A stretch of DNA of 64,000 nt, from the NCBI GenBank assembly GCA_003260075.1, contig QLIY01000082.1:1-64000 (forward strand), read 5' to 3'. The DNA comes from Phallusia mammillata. Lineage: Eukaryota > Chordata > Ascidiacea > Phlebobranchia > Ascidiidae. Below are positions 10,601 through 22,600 of the stretch, piece by piece; the first letter of the stretch is position 1; each line of letters starts with the position of its first letter. The translations under genes were made by a program, and so were the position numbers. A model generated the notes under the pieces. The model was not told the DNA's origin. It searched no databases and saw only the letters and a program-made list of their open reading frames with translations.

Positions 10601-13600
10601 TCTAAACAAAAAAATGTTTTATTTCAACTTTAACCTTTTTAATTCTGTATTAACAACAAGTTTTAACCAAAATTATTTTCAGTTGACGACTGTGAAATTA
10701 ATCCGTGCCAAAACCAAGGAACTTGTTTGAATCTTATCGGAGGATTCAGGTGCATTTGTTCTGCGCGATATTATGGGAGACGCTGTGAAGCATGTGAGTT
10801 AGACTAAGTTAGTTTGTTCAGTACTTAATTTATGTACATAAGGGAGCGCAACATGCAACAATTTTCACAAAGAATTAGTTTATTTGTTAAACTGTTTTCT
10901 GTCGAGTTGGCTGCTTTTTCTGCTTTGCTGTAAACTTTTTTGGTCTTAGCCGCTGAAATATATTTAAAAAATTTAATATTTTACAAACCAACAAAAAAAT
11001 TAACAAACTGGAACACATTTTCAAGTTTAACTAACAAATGAATTTCTGCAGTAAAGTCATGCCTTGTGCCATCTGCTCCATTACATGGTTCAGTTTCACC
11101 AGCCAAACAGCGAATCAATGTTGGTTTACATATCAGATATTCTTGCAACAACGGTTATTTATTATCTGGTGCAACAGTTGCAACTTGTTTATGGACAACA
11201 AGATGGTCAAATCCTTCACCAACTTGTATTAGTAAGTTTAAAAATCAGGTTTTATCCAGTAACATGATAATGTGGAACAAATACTGAGTTCTGTTTTTTC
11301 CTTATGAAGGCATCTTGAATTAGACAAAACCTCGATTATTTATAATAAGACTGCTGGAAGGGCAATACTCATTAATACAATACACCTGGCAGCAATAGCT
11401 TATTTATTAACATAAGCATATTGATGCCAAACTAAAATATTACCAACTTTTACTATGTGTTATTTGTGGTGTGTTAAAGTCCATGTAAGCAACAATTGTG
11501 CTGTGTAAAGTTTGGTTGGCATTTACCAAATATTTTTTATTTTTTTCAGAAGTTTGTTGTATTTTAAGCCAGAAATTTGTGTATTTTTTTGAATAAATTT
11601 GTACATTACCACTAAGCTTACTTTACCTCTCTTTGTTTTTTCCCAGTAACGTGTCCAAAGCCAGTGCAAAGATCGAACCTCATTGTGAGCCCAGCTAAAA
11701 CAAACTATGTGAAAGGGAACAGAGTGAGATACTCATGCAGACAGGGATTCAGAGTGGTTGGATCAACACAGGCTACATGTCAGGCCAATGGAAAATGGTC
11801 GGCCTCACAACCCAATTGCAGGAGCAGTCAGTTTGTTTTCTTTATTTTGAAAATTAAAAAGTTATCATTTGTTCATTTGAGGTAATTTAGGTAAAATTAA
11901 AACAGTACTACTGTGTTAAAAATTATAACAATAAAAAAATATTCCGATCACAACTTTAAAACACTGACATCTTTTGCTCATGGAAGCACCAGTTTTTAAT
12001 ATGGGATTAGAACCCACAACCCTGTGAACACAAGGCAGTTGCAATGGAACTTGTGTTACAGGCATGAATACTACCATTATACTAATAAGGACAAAATTGG
12101 TTGCACTAGCTTAAAAACAGTGAGAAGGGTTGGTCTTTCACATAAACATAATTTGTTAATTTAGGTGCAGTAACAACAACTCCATCTCAACAAACAGGTC
12201 CATGTCCAAATGGATTCAAACATTCCTCACCCTTGTGTTACAATATTTTAAATCAAGGATCCAGTTACAGTGCAGCATTGGCCACTTGCAATCAATCAGG
12301 AGCCACACTTCCAGTCATAAAGTCTTCTGGCATGCAGAACAAAATAATGGAGATTTTAAGATCAGCTACAACACATTATTTCTGGCTTGGTTTGGACAGA
12401 AGCAGCAATGTTATGAAGTGGGGCGACGGAAAAAACTATTATTTTAGTGGCTTTAATAAATTTAGATGGACTTCTTTTCAACATGGCAATTGCTATTATA
12501 TGTCTAGCCAGACTGGTAACTGGTATCATGGATATCAAAGACTTTGCACCCCTAACAAAGGGACACTGTGTATTAAACTAGAAGCAGATATTAAGCCTGT
12601 CCAAGTACAAGTGACTAATGTTGCACTAAGATCTAATATTCCCATCAGCGGCCAGTATTACCCAATGTATGGGCATGTTAACAATGGGTTTCCGATATAC
12701 AAACAGCAAGATGGCGGTGGGACGGTCTATTTGTACTCAAACCCATCCAGTAATACAGGTAACTTACTATTTTTTCTAATTACATAATATTATGTGTTAA
12801 ATTTTGGGTGTTAGTCCATGTGTTTTATTGCAGCCCTTTGTATATGTAAATTTGAATAGACTTAAAGCTTTCAAATGACAGTAAACCACACTTAATACAG
12901 TCCCATTGGACCAAAAAAAATTGTCAGGATTAGGCAAAGATCTGATTTAGCCGTAAGTCTTACCACATTACAAATCATTTGTACCTGAAGTTTTGCCTGA
13001 ATTAGGCAAAGATCTGAATAACCGGACCGGGTTTAACCGTGGTTTACTATGTATAATAATAAATTAAATATAGTTATTCATGGGAGTTCCACATTTATAT
13101 TCTTATTGTGGCTAATGAGACAAAATATTTTTATTTAGATCATTCCTTTATTTTTGGATCACATCCGAAATCTCAACCAAAAGTGGAATGGGCTGCAACA
13201 GTTTCAAAAGCAAATTTTGTGCAAGACATTAAAGGCTCCTGGTCCTACAGAGGTTCAAGTGGTAATCTTCAGTCCATGAGCATCTCTTTGAAGGAAGCTG
13301 GTAGGTTTTTATCATGTAAGGTGGTTCAGTTGCTTCATAACCATATTGTTTTGTAGGTTTCTATAGAGGAAATTATACATTAGGGGACATTTGATAAATA
13401 TGCAAAGAGGACTAAAACTTTTGGAATATTAGGTTTATTTGAAATATTATTGTGTTTTATTTTGCACAGTTAGCATTATGCTGCCAAGATTGTGGTATTG
13501 GCCTTCTTAGCAAAGTAAACAAAACATTTTGTGAGCTAGATTTAGTGTAAGTTGAATATTTTCTTTAAAGTACTTGTGACTTGTCCAATGTTATTTGCTT

Positions 13601-16600
13601 CATATATATTTGCAATTAGAAAAGTATTATAAAAAGTTAAAAATATCTAAAATCTCTGTGTTACATTAAGACGTTTGGAACCAGTGGTCCGGCTGGTCTC
13701 GATGCACAGAGACTTGTGGCAACAATGGGAGGAAAACAAGAACAAGAACCTGCAGTAAAACTTTACCCTCGCTGGTTTATTGTCGTGGAAGTCGAACTCA
13801 AACTCAAAACTGTAATTTGCCCGAGTGCATTCTTAGTAAGTTGTTTACAACAAAGCACAACTAAACCATGTCAATGTTTCAATGATTAAATATATTCACT
13901 TTTGTAGATTACAATGGAAAGATTTATACTTTGCATCACAAAACCAAGGTAAATTTTAATACTGCTCGCAGCAGATGTCAAAGCAATGGCGGCGACCTTG
14001 CCATGTTGAAAACTCAACAAATCCAGGATGCCGTAGCGTCAGAAGTTCAAAAATTTTACTTAGCAAGTCCAGGCAGGACAAAGCAGTTCTTTATTGGACT
14101 AACACGAAAAAATCTTCCAAATTGGCAGTGGCTTGATGGTTCACGGGCCCCAACAGACTCAAATGATAATGGGTTTGCAAATTGGGCTCCAGGGGAACCA
14201 AATGACAGTGCCTGGTGGAATACTGAGGAATGTGGAACAATGTGGGCAATAAACCAGGAATGGAACGATATTCCTTGTGACCATATATTCTATTACATAT
14301 GTGAAAAACCAGGTCCTGTATAACCCTGTAATGTTACACAGTATTAAGTTAAAGAAAAAATGTTTTTAGAAGGTTTTAGATTAAATTTTCTGCCATTTTT
14401 GAACCCTGCTTTTTTAAATAAAGCTATTTTATCCTCAACAGATCCATGCTTTGTTAAACCTTGTCAGAACAATGGAATATGTGAAGTAAATGGGACAGAT
14501 TTTAAATGTCGATGTCGTACCGGGTATCAAGGAAAACGCTGCCAAACAGGTAAGTGAATTTTAACAACATTAATGTGATAAAAGCGGGTTTGTGGGGTTT
14601 AATGTTATTACTTTTTATGGGTAAATAGTATCCAAAACAATTTCACCTGTTGGTGCCTTTTTGTATACATTTAAGCTGTGAATTTTTTGACATCTTTCGA
14701 ATAATTCTATTTTTTACATTTTACATGATAATATTATTTTTGAATTGTGTCACACTAAAACCAAGACTTTGAAAAATGATTTCCTAAAGCAGACTGTTCT
14801 AATGACATTTGTTTACAAAAGTTAGCAGAAAAGATATTTGTTAGACAGATGTAATTTATTCAGGTGCAATAAAATTTTGTGAGCCACGGGAGCTCAGATT
14901 ATCTGAGATTGAAAGTCCAGCAGATGCTGCAAATAAAACAAAGTGGGGGGGGGGTATCAATGATATTGTTGTCCATCGACTTTTGTATGCTGACGGAACT
15001 ATTAGAAGCAGAATTAAATCTACTTGCACAAGCAATGGATGGACAGTATTACAACTTGGTAAGTTTCAAGTTAATTACTATTAGTAAGCTGTAGACAGTG
15101 CACGCTGTTTTGATCTACTAGTATATCAGTTGAGCTGATAACAAGACATATATTGCTAACTTGACTGTGGTTGTATAGGCTAGCATAGGCATCTATCGGT
15201 TGGGGGTAGCAGGTACAAAAAGCCAATCCGACAACTAACATCTTGGGTAACGGAGTAACTACCAACAAACTGTAGTGTAGTTTAACATTTTTTCCCTTCA
15301 CATTTGTATCCAGAAAACAGTTTCCGTCTGGCTAACGCCTAGAACAAAAATGTAGTAAAAAATACAACAACATTGGCTGTTAACTCAACACATGCTACAG
15401 CAAAACCAACTTGAAGTTTAACTGTAAAAAAAAACTTGTAGCTGCTGCAAGAACTGCCACAATGCACCAATTGTTGCCTTCATTATGCTGCGCTCCATAA
15501 TGTTTTAAACTTGCCTGGCTATTTCCGGCTTGGTGATTGATTTAGTGCAATTGTATTGCTTTCTGTTCTTTCACCAAGTGAAATAAAATCAACTCAAAAT
15601 GCCTGGATTTTATTTTTTACTTTTTCTAATCAGGACCATGTGAAAGTTCTCCATGTGGAAATAGAGGCACATGTGTTAACAATGGTTTGGAATATTCATG
15701 TGAATGCACACCAGGGTTTGATGGGAAGAATTGTGAAAATGGTTAGTAACAAAAATGTTTGTTTAACCAGCAATAAAGTATGGTTACATGGTTTTAACAA
15801 ATATAAACTTAAACATTTTGATGAGCGTTATTAACAGAAGTAAAAGTCCTATGCCTTTTATTTTTTGGGAAAACGCCTGAAAAACTTAAAGGATTTTCTT
15901 CTTCTTAACTTTTGTGACATAAGTTTTAGACTTATTAAAAGCCATCAGAAATGCACAAATATAATTGAGCTTTTACTTTAAATTAATTTTACAGTTAATT
16001 TTCAAATCCCACTGCCTGATAAAATACATGATTTTTCGTTTACGTTAAATGGTAACATAATATAAATTACCAGGCCCGAAGTAAAGTCATTTATATCGAG
16101 TAAAGAAAGTTGAAATTATCCAGTGTACATTTTGGTGACTGGATGTTGTTTACTTTAGTGGTGAATCCCTGTGACAGCAGACCTTGCTCTGCTGAAGGTG
16201 TTTGTGAGGTGAGAGGAGGAACTTATCACTGTGTGTGTAACGAAGGGTTCACTGGTAAAACCTGCGACTCTAGAATCAGTTAAGTGTGTTTTTTTTTTAC
16301 CTTGTGGCCTAATGTGGATTATGGTAAATATAAATTGAAGAAAAAAAACGGCGGTTTGGGAACCACTGAATGCGTTATTCTCACAAAGATTTGTTCCACA
16401 TCAAGCTGTCTGCTCTTTTTGCACGTTTGTTAAATATTTTAAATTTTTATTTTTGACTTGTTGGTGCGTTCAATTTAATTCAACCTAAGTTTTTTTGCAC
16501 AAGTTACTGAGGCAGCATCATAACCCACAAGCTTGTGAACAAAAGCAGTTGTACTGACCATTCCACCAACTTGGGTTAAAAATGAAAAAAACCTCATGTT

Positions 16601-19600
16601 TTTCTCTACAGAGTGGGGTAGTTGGTCTGAATGGTCACAGTGCACGGCAACATGTGGTCCAAATTCTCAACAATCCAGAACAAGAAATTGTGTTGGAGGT
16701 GAAGTTGGATCTGCTGGTTGTCATGGCAACAGCAGACAGAGCAAGTTGTGTGGGCCAGCAAGTTGCCCGGGTGAAATAATGCTATTATGTAGAATTTAAA
16801 TCATATTTTGTTTTTGTTTAATTAACAGACATGTTTGTTTAGATTTTTATGCACAAGACTTGCACTTGATACTCAGAACAATAGCAATTGCTCAAAACTT
16901 AATTGTTTTGTATGCTCTTATACTATCTGCCTTTTAATGATTGTCAAGCAAATAATTGTTTTGTTTTTTTTAACTTTTTTTAAATTCGTTCTTATCCTTG
17001 AATTTTTTCTTACCCTAGTTATTGTGAAAAGCTTTTATATAATCTTAGAAGTTATTTTACAGAATGGAGACAATGGACAGCTTGGTCTAAATGCTCAGTA
17101 ACTTGTGGAGCTGGTGGGAGTAAAAGTAGATCAAGAACTTGTAGTGTTGATGATAGTTGTGAGGGAGATGCAGTAGAAAACAGCGTATGCTATCCGAAAC
17201 CTTGCATTTTGGGTAATGTTATAAAATATTCTTTGCAGAAAGTTGTTTGTTAAGATACTTGGCAAATTTAGTGAAAAGATATTTGGCAAATTGCCTGACA
17301 TAAAATAGTTACAGTTAAGCAAAATACTTATTCTAATTGTAGTTTTCTTTCTAATACTTACTCTAAGTATTCAGGGGCATTTGTTTTTATCTAAAGTAGC
17401 TATTTTTTGTCCCCAAAGTGATCTTTATTGATAAGGTATTTGGTAAAAAATACATTTGTGTTCAAAAACCATACAACAAACGTTCTATTTCCCCTAAACA
17501 ACTTCAAGTTTTTTTAATTATTGGCCAAAAACAATCCTATGTATTAAAAAGTTTAACTTGTCAATTTAATAATCACTGTGATTCTTTGTGTTACCCTATC
17601 AAGTTAATAAAAACTTGTGCTCAACTAGAGTGAATAATCATTGAAGCAACACACAATAAAGTTTTCCTAACAGTAATCCCAATTGTAAGTTTACAGAGGA
17701 AAGGCTTACACTGTCCATGGCAATAAAATGCTGAGTCATAATGATGCACAGCAGGAGTGCAGGAATAAAAATGGAAGTCTGGCAATGGTGAAGAATAATC
17801 AAATACATCAGATCATATTTGCTGAAGTGTTAAAGCATGGCCACCTTCAAGGCTGGAAGTCATTTCATATCGGATTAACTGCCACTACTGAGAGAGCATG
17901 GAGATGGATGGACAACACATCTTTGGGTGTTTACAACAACTGGGCTGACGGTGAACCAAATGATTCTCAAAATAATGAGGATTGTGGAACAATGTTAGCA
18001 GGAACTGGAAAGTGGAACGATGTCAGTTGTGTGAGACCAAGATATTACATCTGTGAAGTAAACAGTAAGTACAGATGGGCATGCTTAAATGTGTAAATAA
18101 TGCTATATAGACCAATATGGTTAAGTTTTGAGTTTATTAAGAGTTGCGTTTGTTTCGCTCACTGACACAATCAGCACTAAAATACTCTCCTTGCAATGTT
18201 GAGGCATTATAAGTGCAACTGCTTTAAGGGCACAACTAGTGATGGGACGAGTACCTGATACTCAGTATCGATGGCTTCGAATGATTTCAGTGGTATCGAT
18301 ACTCGTACTCAGTATCGAAGCATTTTGCCTCAGTTTTCGATACCAACGCTCGATACCGAAGGTCGGTTAACACTATACAAATACGGGCAACTTTTTGCCA
18401 ATATTTGCTTAGGACAGCACAAAATCAGAAAAAAGTTCGGCTAGGCTTCGTATATTTTTTTATCGTGTGGAAATCACAATTTTCTACATGGTTCTGCATG
18501 TGTGTGTGCGCACATAAATTAACTAGTGATATGCACCCAAGAAGAACGCTATATTTTAGTACTTGGTAATCGTACTCTGTACTTGATATATACACGCGAT
18601 ACTCGTACTCGGTTCAAAATCTGGTATCGTCCCATCACTAAGCACAACAGGTAGAAAGATGGTAAACACACTATAGCTAGACCAATACCCAAAATTATTT
18701 AGCAGGGACTCTGCTAGTTGTGCTAAACACTCAGCCATCTTAGTTTCAATCTTTGTAGTCCGGAAAAACACCAAGACTAAAAGTGGCATCCTTTAACAAA
18801 CAAGTCACTTTCATTCATCTTGATTGCACCGATAATATGTTTTAGTGTAAATGAGTTTTCATCCAACTTTGAGCTTAAACATGAATTAAAGGTTTGTTAA
18901 TATTTAGTTAAGAGAGACGCATGTTACTCGGATCCTTGCAGAAACGGAGGTTCTTGTGTTGTCAGTGGAAGTGAATATGAATGCAATTGTTTGGATGGTT
19001 ATGTTGGAAAGAACTGTGAAAACGGTGAGATTATTTATATTTGAGAGGGAGAAACTAAAATTGTCAAAACTTGAAGGTTGAATTTAGTTTTCAGAAAATG
19101 TTGAATAAAATGGATAAAAGTGTTTTAAATTGGAGCAACATTATGAACTTGTGTAGACACGGCTTGTCCTGCTCGGAAGTTTGCATCTTCTGTTCTTGAG
19201 AGTCCTCGGGAAGCGGAAAACAAAACTCGTTTTCTGATCAGCGAAGAGGTGATTTATCAGTTTCTTTTCTCGGACGGAAGTATTCGAAATCGAATTAAAC
19301 TTACTTGCACACCGGGTGGCTGGGAAACAGTGAGACTGGAAGTTGGTAGGTACCTTTAAAACTTTAATGTTGAAATTTTGCTTCATAGAATGGGTAAGAA
19401 AAGTTTAATTGTATCTAGAAGCCTATTCATAGTTCCTGACCTTTTGAAGACACAAATGACCCCAAAATTTGGACTGACTTGTGTGCATTGGTTTAAGCAG
19501 CTGTGAGAATTTTTTTTACAACGGTTTAAAGCATTTTAAGATGTCATCTTTTGCAGGAGAATGTCAGAGTACTCCATGTCTGAATGGTGGAGTATGTCAC

Positions 19601-22600
19601 AGCACTTCCTCTGGGTACGAATGTTCTTGCAAGAGCAACTATTATGGACAAGATTGTGGAATTAGTAAGTCCAACCATTTTGTGATTAAACAGGCAAAAT
19701 ATATGACAGTAACCATTCTGAGAATAGATTCTACTTTTACTGGTGACCAGTTAACATTTGTCTATACTGGGTTGCTATTGTTAGGGCATAGAGCCAACAA
19801 ATAATAAGCTGCAGACAGTGCACACTGTTTTGACCTATGAGGTCTTATCAGTGCAGCTCCTTCCCTTTGGTTTCCAACAGTTACTTGGCCATTTTGAGCC
19901 AGTTTCTTCTGTAGTATTTGCCCAGTTGTGGCATCGCACAAACTAGTTGAGGCATGTTTTTTTGGCTGTTACTCCCAACAAACTGGAGTGCCGTTGGATG
20001 GCTACACTAGCTATTACTACTGTCACCAGCTATACTGATAAGACCTTATAGGTTGAAACAGTGTGCACTGTCTGCAGCTGGTTTGTTCTTATTGAGCAAC
20101 TCAAACACAAATTAATGTGTAAAAATCCCAACCATGGGTTTTTGGCTCTTATGTAACTTTTATTGTAATCAAGTGTGCTTGTCACCTTGAATATTCACTG
20201 ACAAATATAACATTTCAGTTTTTGACCACTGCCTGAGTTCTCCATGTAATAACAACGGATTGTGCGAAACGGTGCGAAATACTTTCCAATGCACATGTGA
20301 AGTTGGATACACTGGGAGGAGATGTGAAATTGCATCTAGAACAGGCAAAAGTATAATGTGTTTGTTTATTATTTTATGAAATTTATTAGTGAGTTTAAAG
20401 CTTTGCCTGTACATCTTGTTTGACCATTGTCGCCAAACATTATATTTCACTTTAACTCTTGGTATTTGTTTCAAAACAGTTGCATCCAATGACCTGGAAA
20501 ATGCTACACAATGTGAGGACTTGATTGCTCCTCAAAATGGCAGTCTCAATAAAAGTGATGAATATCCTAATGTGACTTCTTCCGTTGCATTTTCATGCAA
20601 TGAGGGATTTAAATTGAATGGGACAGGTATTGTAACTTGCCAAGAAGACTTAACATGGAGTCCAAATCCACCAACATGTGAAGGTAATAAACAATAAATT
20701 GCATACAGTATAAAATACTGATGGCCAATTAGGGATAGTATGTTACTGCCAGAACAGTAAGTCCTAACAATTTGTGACAAATTTAGACCGTAAACATAAA
20801 AGTTCTTTGGTAAATTTATAATCAAACAAAACAAACCTAAATCTGTTCGGGTTAAATCATAGTACACCAGGCCCATTGAACGCGTTATACCAAATCAAAC
20901 CGGTATCCTAAGCATTTCCATATGGCAAGGCGTAGACTAGAAAAATCCAGCCTGCGGTGGGATTTGACCCCATAATGGGGTTCCAGTATGAATGTATGTT
21001 CATGTTATCTGTGTTAGGATTATTGTTTTTTTTGTATAAATATCCAAACCTTAAATATGTAAGGGCATGCATATATTATGAACAGAGGCAGCCTGTTGCA
21101 GGGACCCAGCTGCCTCTAAAAAATCACCAAATGTTACATTCTATTTTTACCCTTGTCACTTGTTTCCAAACAGTTGCACCCCAAGAGTCTGAAAATGCTA
21201 CACAATGTAAGGAATTGACAGCGCCTCAGAATGGTAGCATAGAAAAAAGTTATGATTATCCTAATGTGACTTCTGCTGTTACATTCTCATGCAATGAGGG
21301 ATTTGAATTAGATGGGTTTGGATTATTAAATTGCAAGAATAACTTGGAATGGGATCAGAACCCACCAGCATGTGAAGGTAATAAATGTTGCTTTTAAAAT
21401 CTTGTGGGAGAAAAGGCTTAACTGCAAATTGTAGGTGGGGGCTTTGGCTCTTATCTAAACTCATTGTGACCCCTTAAATCAGTGGTTCTTAACCTTTTTT
21501 CCTTGCTGCACCCCTTTCCAATCAGCAATCAATTTTCGCACCCCTTTCCAATCAGCAATCAATTTTCGCACCCCGCTGGGTTTTTGTATTTATATATAAT
21601 AGACCTAACCAACCTTAATGATTCAGACTCCCCGCACCCCCTAGGAACAGTTCTCGCACCCCTGGTTAAGAACCCCTGCTCTAGAACACCATGTACGGAT
21701 CTATTTATACGTTTCAGAAAATGCGTCTTTAGGGGCCGTTCTATTCATCATTAGGTTTGTTACTCCTTCTATCCTTATCGCTGTTTCCCAATCGACCAAG
21801 AAAGTTTAACTATCCCAACCAATTCAAAGGCGTATAATTTAGTATGGGCGCAATAATCACGCTTTTGATAAATGTGATTTTAATATTTAGTTATTTTGGA
21901 TCTTGTTACAAAGGCTGTTCTCTGTCTTAAAATCCCAGCGGTAAAAGGTGCAACCAAAAAACTTTTTTTTTTACCTCAAAGTTGCTGTCGCGGAATGATC
22001 TTGTCATTATTGAATCAAACATTCCAACATTGGGACAAAACACAAGAAGATACGGAATGGCAGTTTCATCCATGTTGAAGTAATCTGCAAATTGCCTCTG
22101 TAGAAACTTGCTGCCTCTCATGAAAGGTTCGCCATTACTTCCCTGTCGCGTCTGTGTATATATAACGATTCTGTTTGAATAAGGAGCGGGTGATGCTATC
22201 GGTATTTATGCATCTTTTGTTTATTGTTAAAATATGTACCCAAGGCAGAATTGTAGGGGGGCTTTTTAGGTCGGATTCGGGTCTGGCTTTTTGGCTTGGA
22301 TTCGGGCTTAAACGGGCTNTGGGGACCCATTAGTTTTTGTTTACAAAAACAATCATATGTGTAGATCAAATGATGTGTATAGTAAATTGGTAAATATCGT
22401 ATAGAATATATAAAATGAAAGTATATCAGAAAGCCACCCTTCTAGTTTAGGACTGAATTCTCACGTTTATGCAGAAACCTCACCTTGGCAAATTTGGTCT
22501 TTATTGACTGGGTTGGCATTGCTTACCACTCCAGCTGTGTTTATTCTACGTTATTGGGAGAAGTTGTTACAACCGTTCGTTTCATTTTATATTCTCCGGT

